This document shows, piece by piece, positions 8,389 through 17,217 of a stretch of DNA of 64,000 bases. Source of the stretch: Alphaproteobacteria bacterium. GTDB lineage: Bacteria > Pseudomonadota > Alphaproteobacteria > Rhodobacterales > Rhodobacteraceae. Location: assembly GCA_030424865.1 (NCBI GenBank), contig JAUHVR010000002.1, positions 248,001 through 312,000 on the forward strand, read 5' to 3'. The number at the start of each line of letters is the position of its first letter. The stretch's first letter is position 1. Made by a program: the position numbers and the translations under genes. The notes below the pieces were generated by a model. It did not search any database, was not told the origin of the DNA, and worked only from the letters and a program-made list of their open reading frames with translations.

Positions 8389-8484
8389 GCGGCGCGATTC
8401 GATTTTCCGAGATGACTTTGCAGGTGCAGAAGCGTATAAATTGCACCCATGACGCGCCCCAATAGCGCGCATGAGGCAGAGTAC

Positions 8485-10233
8485 ATGACGAACCCCGGCA
8501 GCCTTTCATCGCGGTGGACGCGCATGATGCACCGTGTGCATGCACGGGCCAGCGGACGTGCGCGCCCTGCCACAGGCTTTGTCTCGCAGCCCGAACCGCG
8601 CACCGTCGGCGCCTTTGCCCGCGGACGGCAGCTGACCGCCGGGAACCTGCTGTTTGCCGGCCACCTGATCGAAGCGCCGGGTTCGATGATCTGGGAACTC
8701 GACCTGCCGGACGCCGCCTATGAAGAAGAGATCCACGGCTTTGTCTGGCTGGATGATCTGGCCGCTGTCGGCGACGGTGTCGCGCGGCAGGTGGCGCAAA
8801 GCTGGCTTTGGGGCTGGATCGACCGCTATGGCCGTGGGCGCGGGCCGGGCTGGACGCCCGAGTTGACCGGGCGGCGGATGATCCGCTGGATCCACCATGC
8901 CCTGTTCGTGCTGCGCGGGCAGGAAAAGGACGCCTCGGATGCCTTTTATCGCTCGCTGGCGCAGCAGGCGATTTTCCTTGGCAAGCGCTGGCCGCACACA
9001 GCGCCGGGATTGCCCCGGTTCGAAGCGCTGACGGGGCTGCTGTACGCCGGGCTGTCGCTCGAGGGCATGGAGCAGTTCACCGATCCCGCGATCAAGGGGC
9101 TTTCACAGGCCTGCCGCACGCTGGTCAACGAACAGGGCGGCATCCCGACCCGCAACCCTGAAGAGTTGCTCGAGGTCTTTACCCTGCTGACCTGGGCGGC
9201 CTCGGCCCTGCACGAAAGCCGGAAAACCCCGTCTGACGCCCATCTGGCTGCGATCGAACGCATTGCGCCGACCCTGCGCACCCTGCGTCATTCGGACGGT
9301 GGTCTGGCGCGCTTTCATGGCGGCGGGCGCGGTCTCGAAGGGCGTCTGGACCAGGCGCTGGCCGCGACCGATGTCAAGGTGCGGCAGCCGGATGGTCTGG
9401 CGATGGGCTTTGCCCGGCTGTCGGCGGGGCGGACCAGCATCGTGATCGATGCGGCCAAGCCGCCGCAGGGCAAGGCCTCGTTCAACGCACATGCCTCGAC
9501 GCTGGCATTCGAGCTGACCTCGGGTCGCCGTCCGCTGATCGTCAACTGCGGCTCTGGCGCGGTCTTTGGCGAAGCCTGGCGCAGGGCGGGGCGGGCCACG
9601 CCCTCTCATTCGTCGCTGTCGCTCGAAGGATTCTCAAGCGCGCGGCTGGGCAAGCCGGGGCTTGTCGGGGCGGCCAAGCGCGAGATGCTTGAAGACACGC
9701 CGGAAAAGGTGCCGGTCCAGGTCACCCATGCCGAGGATGGCATAAGGTTCGAAGGTGGCCACGACGGCTATGTCGCCACCCACGGCCTGACCCACGCCCG
9801 CATCCTTGAACTGACGTTCGACGGACGCGGCATGGTCGGCGAGGACATGCTGATCGCGATGGAATCTGACGACAAGGCGCTGTTTGACCAACGCATGAAT
9901 GCGGTCAAGCTGCACGGCCTGACCTTTGCCATCCGCTTTCACCTGCACCCCGAGGTCGATGCCGAGATCGACATGGGCGGCAGCGCCGTTTCGATGGCCC
10001 TGCGCAGTGGCGAAATTTGGGTGTTTCGGCACGATGGCAAGCAGGAAATGACGCTGGAACCCTCTGTTTACCTCGAAAAAGGCCGTTTGCAGCCCCGCGC
10101 GACGAAACAGATCGTTTTAACTGGCCGCGCGATGGAGTATGCGACCCGCGTGCGATGGTCATTGGCCAAGGCGCAGGACACCGCGGTGGCGGTACGCGAC
10201 CTGGCCCGTGATGAATTGCCGCTGCCGTACTGA
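8485..10233 (+). CDS. Heparinase II/III family protein
   Basis: A 582-residue protein with an alpha-helical toroid domain (about residues 60-290, rich in Trp and Leu helices) followed by the heparinase II/III-like beta domain (from [12 protein letters not shown] to the C-terminus, including NCGSGAVFG and [10 protein letters not shown]). The family cleaves acidic polysaccharides by elimination. Close relatives in Rhodobacterales are single genes of unknown target next to rsmB/purH. No signal peptide is clear. ATG 8485 is preferred over 8449 because GAGG precedes it and a TATAAA-like element at 8435-8440 would place the transcript start near 8449. Confidence 0.8.
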   Translation: MTNPGSLSSRWTRMMHRVHARASGRARPATGFVSQPEPRTVGAFARGRQLTAGNLLFAGHLIEAPGSMIWELDLPDAAYEEEIHGFVWLDDLAAVGDGVARQVAQSWLWGWIDRYGRGRGPGWTPELTGRRMIRWIHHALFVLRGQEKDASDAFYRSLAQQAIFLGKRWPHTAPGLPRFEALTGLLYAGLSLEGMEQFTDPAIKGLSQACRTLVNEQGGIPTRNPEELLEVFTLLTWAASALHESRKTPSDAHLAAIERIAPTLRTLRHSDGGLARFHGGGRGLEGRLDQALAATDVKVRQPDGLAMGFARLSAGRTSIVIDAAKPPQGKASFNAHASTLAFELTSGRRPLIVNCGSGAVFGEAWRRAGRATPSHSSLSLEGFSSARLGKPGLVGAAKREMLEDTPEKVPVQVTHAEDGIRFEGGHDGYVATHGLTHARILELTFDGRGMVGEDMLIAMESDDKALFDQRMNAVKLHGLTFAIRFHLHPEVDAEIDMGGSAVSMALRSGEIWVFRHDGKQEMTLEPSVYLEKGRLQPRATKQIVLTGRAMEYATRVRWSLAKAQDTAVAVRDLARDELPLPY

Positions 10234-10262
10234 CATACCTAGCCTCCTGGGACCTGCCAAAG

Positions 10263-11852
10263 ATGACCGACCTTTCCCCCGTGCGCCGCGCGCTGATTTC
10301 CGTTTCCGACAAGACTGGCCTGATTGACCTGGCCAAGGCGCTGGCCGAGCGCGGTGTCGAGATCCTGTCGACCGGTGGCTCGGCTGCCGCGATCCGCGAT
10401 GCGGGTGTCGCCGTCAAGGACGTGGCCGAGGTCACCGGCTTTCCCGAGATGATGGACGGCCGCGTCAAGACCCTTCACCCGATGGTGCACGGCGGTCTGC
10501 TGGCGCTGCGGGACAATGACGCCCATGTCGCCGCGATGGACGAACATGGCATTGGCGGTATCGACCTGCTGGTGGTGAACCTCTATCCGTTCGAGGAAAC
10601 GGTCGCAAAGGGTGCCGACTATGACACCTGCATCGAAAACATCGACATCGGCGGCCCCGCGATGATCCGCGCGGCGGCCAAGAACCACGGGTTCGTGACG
10701 ACGATTGTCGATGTCGAGGACTACGCCGCCCTGCTGGCCGAACTGGACGCCAACGGGGGCCAGACCACCTACGCCTTCCGCCAGAAGCACGCACAGATCG
10801 CCTATGCCCGGACCGGTGCCTATGACGCCGCGGTCAGCTCGTGGATGGCCGAGGCGCTTGGCACACCCGCCCCGCGCCGCCGCGCCGTGGCGGGCACCCT
10901 GGCGCAGACCCTGCGCTATGGCGAGAACCCGCACCAAGAGGCGGCGTTCTACACCGATGGCTCGAACCGTCCCGGCGTTGCGACCGCAACCCAGCATCAG
11001 GGCAAGGAACTGAGCTACAACAATATCAACGATACGGATGCCGCTTTCGAACTGGTCGCGGAATTTGACCCGGCGAACGGCCCCGCTTGCGCGATCATCA
11101 AACACGCCAACCCCTGTGGCGTGGCCAAGGGCGCAACCTTGCTTGAGGCCTACAAGGCCGCGTTTGACTGCGACCGCACCTCGGCCTTTGGCGGCATCGT
11201 GGCGCTGAACGGCACGCTGGACGGCGACACCGCGCGTGAGATGGCGGGCATCTTCACCGAGGTGGTGATCGCCCCCGATGCGACCGATGAGGCCAAAGAG
11301 GTCTTTGCCGCCAAGAAGAACCTGCGCCTGCTGACAACCGGCGGTCTGCCGGATGTGCGCGTGGGCGGTCAGACGCTGCGGCAGGTCGCGGGCGGTTTCC
11401 TGATGCAGAACAAGGATGTCGGCTATATCGGGCTTGAGGATCTGAAGGTCGTGACCAAGCTGGCACCGACCGATGATCAGATGGCCGATCTGCTTTTTGC
11501 CTGGAAAGTCGCCAAGCACGTCAAGTCGAACGCCATTGTCTACGTCAAGGACGGCGCAACCGTCGGTGTTGGCGCGGGCCAGATGAGTCGCGTCGACAGC
11601 GCGCTGATCGCCGCCAAGAAAGCCGAGCGCATGGCCGAGGCCCTGGGCCTGCCCGAGCCGCTGACCAAGGGCAGCGCCGTCGCGTCCGACGCCTTCTTCC
11701 CCTTCCCCGACGGATTGCTGGAAGCCGCGGCCGCTGGCGCGACCTGCGTGATCCAGCCGGGTGGATCAATGCGCGATGACGAGGTTATCGCGGCGGCGGA
11801 CGAGGCCGGTCTGGCGATGGTCTTTACCGGCATGCGCCACTTCCGGCACTGA
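10263..11852 (+). CDS. purH: Bifunctional AICAR formyltransferase / IMP cyclohydrolase
   Basis: A 529-residue enzyme that performs the last two steps of IMP synthesis. The N-terminal MGS-like cyclohydrolase domain shows [16 protein letters not shown] and [15 protein letters not shown]. The AICAR transformylase domain contains [10 protein letters not shown] and ends with [11 protein letters not shown] and FTGMRHFRH. The length is normal. The start is at 10263, 29 bases after the heparinase-like gene, and lspA follows after five bases, so purH and lspA are probably co-transcribed. Confidence 0.97.
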   Translation: MTDLSPVRRALISVSDKTGLIDLAKALAERGVEILSTGGSAAAIRDAGVAVKDVAEVTGFPEMMDGRVKTLHPMVHGGLLALRDNDAHVAAMDEHGIGGIDLLVVNLYPFEETVAKGADYDTCIENIDIGGPAMIRAAAKNHGFVTTIVDVEDYAALLAELDANGGQTTYAFRQKHAQIAYARTGAYDAAVSSWMAEALGTPAPRRRAVAGTLAQTLRYGENPHQEAAFYTDGSNRPGVATATQHQGKELSYNNINDTDAAFELVAEFDPANGPACAIIKHANPCGVAKGATLLEAYKAAFDCDRTSAFGGIVALNGTLDGDTAREMAGIFTEVVIAPDATDEAKEVFAAKKNLRLLTTGGLPDVRVGGQTLRQVAGGFLMQNKDVGYIGLEDLKVVTKLAPTDDQMADLLFAWKVAKHVKSNAIVYVKDGATVGVGAGQMSRVDSALIAAKKAERMAEALGLPEPLTKGSAVASDAFFPFPDGLLEAAAAGATCVIQPGGSMRDDEVIAAADEAGLAMVFTGMRHFRH

Positions 11853-11857
11853 CCACG

Positions 11858-12328
11858 ATGCGGGCGCTTCTCTGTGCAACCACGATCGTCTTTGTGCTGG
11901 ATCAGGTGATCAAGTGGTGGGTGGTGCAGGTGCTGGACTTGAAAACAGTCTATGCCATCGATGTGCTGCCCCCCTATCTGAACCTGCGCATGGCGTGGAA
12001 TCGGGGCATTAACTTTGGCCTGTTTTCGGGCGATGACGACGGCACCCGCTGGGTGCTGATCGGCATCGCCATTGCCATTGTCGTGTTTGTCCTGTTCTGG
12101 ATCTGGCGCGATCGGCCCGGTCGGCTGGGCATGCTCAGCGCCGGGATCCTGATCGGCGGGGCGCTCGGGAATGTGGTGGATCGCGTGGTCTACGGCGCGG
12201 TGGCGGATTTCATCAACATGTCCTGCTGTGGTCTGAACAATCCCTTCGCCTTTAACATCGCAGACATCGCCATTTTTGTCGGAGCCGCCGGTATGGTGGT
12301 TTTCGCCGATCGGAAAAAGCCTGCGTGA
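11858..12328 (+). CDS. lspA: Lipoprotein signal peptidase (signal peptidase II)
   Basis: A 156-residue inner-membrane aspartyl protease that removes the signal peptide of prolipoproteins. Four hydrophobic segments are evident. The family motifs are [25 protein letters not shown] (first catalytic Asp) and NIADIAIF (second catalytic Asp). It starts five bases after purH. The following gene encodes a lipoprotein with a lipobox, a probable client. Confidence 0.95.
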   Translation: MRALLCATTIVFVLDQVIKWWVVQVLDLKTVYAIDVLPPYLNLRMAWNRGINFGLFSGDDDGTRWVLIGIAIAIVVFVLFWIWRDRPGRLGMLSAGILIGGALGNVVDRVVYGAVADFINMSCCGLNNPFAFNIADIAIFVGAAGMVVFADRKKPA

Positions 12329-12381
12329 CCTTGCGCCAATGATCCGTTAAGTCATAGGTCACAGATGGTTGGAGGCTGGCG

Positions 12382-12909
12382 ATGAAGGTGTCGCACCTGG
12401 CAGTGTTGGTAAGCTTGACCGTGGCGCTTGGCGCCTGCGGCACTCGTAACAACGACCGCACGTTGCATAAGTTGACCAGCGTTGGCACCTCGCCCGAGGA
12501 ATTCTCGATCGTGCCGCTGAAGCCGCTGTCCGATCCGCAGGACTACACCAGCCTGCCCGAGCCGATCAAAGGTGGCCGCAGCCTGACCGACCCGACCCCG
12601 AAAGAAGATGCCATTGCGGCATTGGGCGGCAACCCGGCGCGCCTGTCTGCAAGTGGCGTTCCGGTGTCGGACACGGCGCTGATCAACCGCGTGTCCCGCT
12701 TTGGCGTCACCGCAGGCATTCGCGATACGCTGGCGCAGGAAGACGAAGATTTCCGCCGCCGCAAGACGCGGCTCAACTGGAAGCTGATCCCGGAAGACGA
12801 ATACATCAAAGCCTATCGTCGCGAGTTGCTGGACGGTTACGCGGAATTGAGCCGGTTCCGCAAACTTGGTGTGCGCACGCCGGCGGCACCGCCGAAGCAG
12901 GGTCGATAA
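12382..12909 (+). CDS. DUF3035 lipoprotein (BamF-type)
   Basis: A 175-residue lipoprotein. Residues 1-18 form a signal peptide ending in lipobox LGAC, with Cys19 as the lipidated residue. The rest is polar and matches DUF3035 of alphaproteobacteria (EEFSIVPLKPL and a later ARTPKE-like stretch). Some databases call this family BamF, a subunit of the outer-membrane beta-barrel assembly machine; I rely on memory for that name. It lies between lspA and an M16 peptidase pair, a frequent Rhodobacterales order. Confidence 0.8.
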   Translation: MKVSHLAVLVSLTVALGACGTRNNDRTLHKLTSVGTSPEEFSIVPLKPLSDPQDYTSLPEPIKGGRSLTDPTPKEDAIAALGGNPARLSASGVPVSDTALINRVSRFGVTAGIRDTLAQEDEDFRRRKTRLNWKLIPEDEYIKAYRRELLDGYAELSRFRKLGVRTPAAPPKQGR

Positions 12910-12988
12910 TTCCTCACAATGCCGTAAGCCGCGCTTGAACTTGTGCGGGACAGCCGTAGGTTTGACGGAAACCAACGGGAGGATAAAG

Positions 12989-14338
12989 ATGCTTCACCGG
13001 GCGTTTACGCTTGTTGCCGCGATGGTCTGTGCGGCCCCTGTCTGGGCCGAGGGCTCTGCCAGCGATCAGGTCACCACCTTTACCCTGGACAACGGGATGG
13101 AGGCGGTCGTGATCGAAGACCACCGCGCCCCGGCCGTTGTGCACATGGTCTGGTATCGTGCCGGATCGGCGGATGAACCCGCCGGCGTTTCGGGCATCGC
13201 GCATTTCCTGGAACACCTGATGTTCAAGGGCACCGACACGCTGGGCCCGGGCGAGTTTTCGCAGATCGTCGCGGCCAACGGCGGCACGGACAATGCGTTT
13301 ACCAGTTATGACTACACCGGCTACTTCCAGAGGGTTGCAGCGGACAGGCTTGAGCTGATGATGCAGATGGAGGCTGACCGGATGGTCAACCTGCGCCTGA
13401 CCGAAGACGAGGTCCTGACCGAGCGCGAAGTCATTCTGGAAGAACGCAACCAACGGGTCGAGAACGACCCTGGGTCGTTGTTCAGCGAACAGCGGCGCGC
13501 CGCGCTTTACATGAACCATCGGTACGGTGTCCCGATCATTGGCTGGCGCCATGAGATGGAAAAGCTGGATCTGCAAGACGCGCTGGATTTCTACGCGGCC
13601 AACTATGCGCCCAACAATGCCATTCTTGTCGTGGCCGGGGATGTTGACCCGGCCGAGGTCGAACAGCTGGCGCAGAAACACTACGGTGTGATCCCCGCAG
13701 ATCCTGCGGTTCTGCCCCGCCAACGCACACAGGAACCGCCGCAACTGTCCGAGCGGCGCCTGGTGATGCGCGATCCGCGTGTCGCGCAGCCCTATGTGAT
13801 CCGGACCTATCTGGCACCAGAGCGTGACCCCGGCGCACAGGAAAAGGCGGCGGCCCTGACAATGCTGGCCGAGGTGCTGGGCGGCGGCCAGACCTCGGTT
13901 CTGAACCGCAAGCTGCAGTTCGAGACAAACACGGTTGTCTACACCAGTGCCTTTTACACAGGGACCGCCCTGGATGACACGGGCTTTGGCCTTGTCGCGG
14001 TGCCCGCAGATGGCGTCACCCTGCAAGAGGCCGAGGATGCCATGGACAAGGCCGTCGCCGAGTTCATCGAAGAAGGCGTTGATGCCGAGCAGTTGGAGCG
14101 CATCAAGTTTCAGATCCGCGCGCAACAGATCTACGCGCGCGACGAGGTCGATCGCCTGGCCCGTCGGTACGGGGGCGCCTTGGCCTCCGGGCTGACCGTC
14201 GAGGACGTGCAGGCCTGGCCGGACATCCTGCAGTCCGTGACCGAAGAGCAGATCATTGCCGTTGCGAAAGAGATCTTTGACCGCCGCAAATCCGTCACCG
14301 GCTGGTTGATGGGCGCCGAACAGGAGGGCACGCTATGA
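12989..14338 (+). CDS. M16 family zinc metallopeptidase (catalytic subunit), periplasmic
   Basis: A 449-residue peptidase of the pitrilysin/processing-peptidase family. Residues 1-20 look like a signal peptide (AFTLVAAMVCAAPVWAEG). The inverted zinc motif HFLEHLMFKG (H-x-x-E-H) and the downstream glutamate in REVILEERNQR supply metal and catalysis. The ATG at 12989 has GGGAGGA five bases upstream; earlier in-frame starts run through the preceding gene. The next gene overlaps by four bases and encodes a non-catalytic M16 partner, so the two probably form a heterodimer. Confidence 0.92.
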   Translation: MLHRAFTLVAAMVCAAPVWAEGSASDQVTTFTLDNGMEAVVIEDHRAPAVVHMVWYRAGSADEPAGVSGIAHFLEHLMFKGTDTLGPGEFSQIVAANGGTDNAFTSYDYTGYFQRVAADRLELMMQMEADRMVNLRLTEDEVLTEREVILEERNQRVENDPGSLFSEQRRAALYMNHRYGVPIIGWRHEMEKLDLQDALDFYAANYAPNNAILVVAGDVDPAEVEQLAQKHYGVIPADPAVLPRQRTQEPPQLSERRLVMRDPRVAQPYVIRTYLAPERDPGAQEKAAALTMLAEVLGGGQTSVLNRKLQFETNTVVYTSAFYTGTALDDTGFGLVAVPADGVTLQEAEDAMDKAVAEFIEEGVDAEQLERIKFQIRAQQIYARDEVDRLARRYGGALASGLTVEDVQAWPDILQSVTEEQIIAVAKEIFDRRKSVTGWLMGAEQEGTL

Positions 14339-15660
14339 GACACCTTATTGGCGCAGTCGTCGCCGCCCTGCTTGCCGTACCGGCATGGGCCGAGATCAAG
14401 ATCCAGCAGGTCGAAAGCCCTGGTGGTTTCTCGGCCTGGCTGGTCGAAGAACCGTCGATCCCCTTTGTCTCGATCGAGATCATGTTCAAGGGCGGGGCCT
14501 CGCTGGACTTGCCGGGCAAGCGCGGGGCGACCTACCTGATGACGGGCCTTCTGGAAGAAGGGGCAGGCGATCTGGACGCGCGCGGCTTTGCCCGCGAGAT
14601 CGAGGCGCTGGCCGCGCAGTTCGACTATGATGTCTCGGACGACTACCTGTCGGTTTCGGCAAAGTTTCTGACCGAGAACCGGGACGAGGCGGTGGAACTA
14701 CTGCGCAAGAGCCTTGTTGAGCCGACCTTTGACGACGAATCGGTTGCGCGGGTGCGGGCGCAGGTGATCTCGGGCTTGCGAAGCGACCAGACCGACCCGG
14801 ACGAAATCGTCTCGCGTGCGTTTGACGAACTCGCCATGGCAGGCCATCCCTATGGCACCGCGTACGAAGGCACGCAGGAGAGCGTGATGGGGTTGACCCG
14901 CGCGGATCTGGTGACGGCGCATCGGAACGCCCTGGTGCGCGACCGGGTCTACGTCGGCGCGGCGGGGGACATCTCGGCCGGGGAACTGGCGGCGCTGATG
15001 GATGATCTTCTGGGGGGGCTGCCCCTTGCCGGGGTCGACTTGCCCGAGCAGATTGATCCGGTGTTTGACGGCGGGGTCACCGTTGTGCCCTTTGACACAC
15101 CGCAATCGGTGGCACAGTTTGGCCATGAGGGCATCACCCGCGACGATCCGGATTTCTTTCCGGCCTACGTGCTGAACGTGATCCTGGGGGGCGGCGGTTT
15201 CGAGGCGCGGCTGATGACCGAGGTGCGCGAAAAGCGCGGGCTGACCTATGGCGTCTATTCCTACCTCGTGCCCAAGACCAGTGCGGCGTTGTACTTGGGG
15301 CGTGTGGCCTCGGCCAATGACCGGATTGCCGAGGCGATCGAGGTGATCCGGGCCGAGTGGACCCGCATGGCGACCGAAGGCGTGACAGCGGACGAGCTGG
15401 AACGGGCCAAGACCTATCTGACCGGGGCCTATCCCTTGCGGTTCGACGGGAACGGGCCGATCGCCAATATCCTGGTCGGCATGCAGACACAGGGCCTGAC
15501 ACCCGAATACATCGTGACGCGCAACGACAATGTGAATGCGGTCACGCTGGAGGATATCAAGCGTGTCGCGGCGCGGATTCTGCAGCCCGAGAATCTGTCG
15601 TTTGTGGTTGTGGGTCAGCCGGTCGGGCTGGACGCAGAGGTGCAGCCGCAAGACGGCTGA
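14335..15660 (+). CDS. M16 family peptidase-like protein, non-catalytic partner
   Basis: A 441-residue M16-fold protein with a signal peptide (residues 1-19, LIGAVVAALLAVPAWAE). At the place of H-x-x-E-H it reads TYLMTGLLEEGAG, so the zinc site is lost. The second-half motif EVREKRGLTYGVYS, used by this class to position substrate, is intact. The start overlaps the stop of the catalytic subunit (ATGA), giving 1:1 translation. This active/inactive pairing is common in alphaproteobacteria. Confidence 0.9.
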   Translation: MRHLIGAVVAALLAVPAWAEIKIQQVESPGGFSAWLVEEPSIPFVSIEIMFKGGASLDLPGKRGATYLMTGLLEEGAGDLDARGFAREIEALAAQFDYDVSDDYLSVSAKFLTENRDEAVELLRKSLVEPTFDDESVARVRAQVISGLRSDQTDPDEIVSRAFDELAMAGHPYGTAYEGTQESVMGLTRADLVTAHRNALVRDRVYVGAAGDISAGELAALMDDLLGGLPLAGVDLPEQIDPVFDGGVTVVPFDTPQSVAQFGHEGITRDDPDFFPAYVLNVILGGGGFEARLMTEVREKRGLTYGVYSYLVPKTSAALYLGRVASANDRIAEAIEVIRAEWTRMATEGVTADELERAKTYLTGAYPLRFDGNGPIANILVGMQTQGLTPEYIVTRNDNVNAVTLEDIKRVAARILQPENLSFVVVGQPVGLDAEVQPQDG

Positions 15661-15668
15661 GCGGGATC

Positions 15669-16127
15669 TCAGTCGGGTTTCGGAACGGTGGCAAAGGCGG
15701 CGCGAAAGTATTTCGCGTCGGCTTCGTCCAGGGCGTCACCCAGCGTGTTGGCCCTGGTCCAGTGATCTGCATGGGCGGCCTTGTCCCCGCCTGACCAATG
15801 CGCTTGCGCCAGCGCGGCATGGGCAAAGGCCAGTTCCCACGGGGCGGCATCATTGGCCTCGAAATATGAAAAAGCTTGGGTGGCGCTGTGCAGGGCAGCC
15901 GCGCTGGCGCCTGCACGGGCCAGCGCCCAGCCCAGCAGCAGGTCGGCATGGGCCAGGGCCGAGGCGGCCCCGACCTTGGACCAGTGGAACCGGGCAGTTG
16001 CCGCAAGTTCCACCAGTTCCGCTGTTTGCCCGGGCGTGAGATCTTGTGTCTCGATCAAATCCCAGGCGACATTGTTTGCGCCCGAGGCAAATCCCTTGTG
16101 GATGTCTACGTCGGTCTGATCCTGCAT
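15669..16127 (-). CDS. Conserved hypothetical helical (TPR-like) protein
   Basis: A 152-residue soluble protein, mostly amphipathic helices rich in Ala, His and Trp (HADLLLGWALARAGASAAAL; later AFAHAALAQAHWSGGDKA), which resembles tetratricopeptide-type helix pairs. No enzyme motif is visible. ATG 16127 is preceded by CGGAGCG. It lies downstream of dapA on the same strand, separated by a hairpin array, and its end is convergent with the M16 gene. Function unknown. Confidence 0.7.
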   Translation of the reverse strand: MQDQTDVDIHKGFASGANNVAWDLIETQDLTPGQTAELVELAATARFHWSKVGAASALAHADLLLGWALARAGASAAALHSATQAFSYFEANDAAPWELAFAHAALAQAHWSGGDKAAHADHWTRANTLGDALDEADAKYFRAAFATVPKPD

Positions 16128-16136
16128 CGTCACGCT

Positions 16137-16195
16137 CCGGTTGGGCGGAACCGGAAAACAGGGTTTTCCGGCCCGGAATTCGTGTCGAATTCCGG
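16137..16195. repeat. Tandem short-loop hairpin array behind dapA
   Basis: Three inverted repeats follow one another: CCGGTT/AACCGG (16137-16154), CCGGAAAAC/GTTTTCCGG with loop AGG (16151-16171), and CCGGAATTCG/CGAATTCCGG with loop TGT (16173-16195). The last two have perfect stems and three-base loops. They lie directly after the dapA stop (minus strand) and probably act as terminator or mRNA 3' stabiliser. A related array lies after pheT (46630-46698). Confidence 0.75.
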
Positions 16196-16201
16196 TTTCG
16201 C

Positions 16202-17077
16202 CTAGTTCAGCAGTCCCGCGTGACGCAGGGCGTCGTCCACTTTGGCGCGGGTCGGTTCCGTCAGCGGCACCAGCGGCAACCGCACGTCTTCTTCGCAAAG
16301 TCCCAGCTTGCTCATGGCGTATTTTACACCGCAAAGCCCCGGCTCGGTAAAGATCGCCTGGTGCAGCGGCATCAACCGATCCTGCACCTCGAGCGCCTTG
16401 CCAAAATCGCCGGCCATGCAGGCGTTCTGCAATTCGGCGCTCAGCGCGGGCGCGACGTTGGCCGTGACCGAGATACACCCGACACCACCCTGTGCGTTGA
16501 ACCCATGCGCTGTCGGATCCTCGCCCGAGATCTGCAGGAAATCCGGCCCGCAGGTGATGCGCTGCTGGCTGACCCGGGACAGATCAGCCGTGGCATCCTT
16601 GACCCCGACAATCCGTGGCAGCTTGGCCAGTTCACCCATGGTGGCGGGTGTCATGTCGACAACCGAGCGCGGCGGGATGTTGTAGATGATGATCGGCAGA
16701 TCGCAGCAGTCATGCAGCGCCGTGAAATGGGCGATCATGCCCTCTTGCGTCGGCTTGTTGTAGTAAGGCGTCACCACCAGCGCGCCATCGGCGCCGACCT
16801 TGTGGGCAAATTGCATGAAGCGGATGGCTTCGGCCGTGTTGTTCGACCCCGCGCCCGCGATCACCGGCACCCGGCCTGCCGCCGTGGCGACAACGGTTTC
16901 GATCACCGCTTCGTGTTCCTCATGCGTCAGCGTCGGGCTTTCGCCCGTGGTGCCCACCGGCACCAGACCGTGGCTGCCCTGTTCGATCTGCCACTCAACC
17001 AGGCGTTTGAGCGTTTCGAAATCCACTGCGCCGTCCTTGAACGGCGTGACCAGGGCTGGCATTGACCCTTTGAACAT
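16202..17077 (-). CDS. dapA: 4-hydroxy-tetrahydrodipicolinate synthase
   Basis: A 291-residue Schiff-base aldolase that condenses pyruvate and aspartate semialdehyde in lysine/diaminopimelate synthesis. Typical motifs are [17 protein letters not shown] near the N-terminus, [10 protein letters not shown], and YNIPPRS with the catalytic tyrosine. The lysine lies in [11 protein letters not shown]. The length is standard. The ATG at 17077 follows an AAGGAG ribosome site. It is divergent from a lytic transglycosylase gene, a combination of peptidoglycan precursor and peptidoglycan turnover functions. Confidence 0.96.
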   Translation of the reverse strand: MFKGSMPALVTPFKDGAVDFETLKRLVEWQIEQGSHGLVPVGTTGESPTLTHEEHEAVIETVVATAAGRVPVIAGAGSNNTAEAIRFMQFAHKVGADGALVVTPYYNKPTQEGMIAHFTALHDCCDLPIIIYNIPPRSVVDMTPATMGELAKLPRIVGVKDATADLSRVSQQRITCGPDFLQISGEDPTAHGFNAQGGVGCISVTANVAPALSAELQNACMAGDFGKALEVQDRLMPLHQAIFTEPGLCGVKYAMSKLGLCEEDVRLPLVPLTEPTRAKVDDALRHAGLLN

Positions 17078-17217
17078 CTCAAGCTCCTTTTTTGCTAGGT
17101 TGTGACGTTACACTGGTGGAATTCCGCCAGATGCCGCGAAAGTTTGTTGATGCGCCACCGGGCTGAAGTATCCTCTGGCCCGTGTCTATCCTTATTCGTT
17201 TCGGAAATTGCAAGCTA

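Noticed and set aside
12936-12970. A CTTGAA hexamer before the M16 peptidase genes as a possible heat-shock (RpoH) promoter
   Set aside because: No acceptable -10 element at the right distance.
15669-17077. The hypothetical gene behind dapA as part of lysine synthesis
   Set aside because: Only strand and proximity link them; a hairpin array separates the genes and no lysine-related motif is present.
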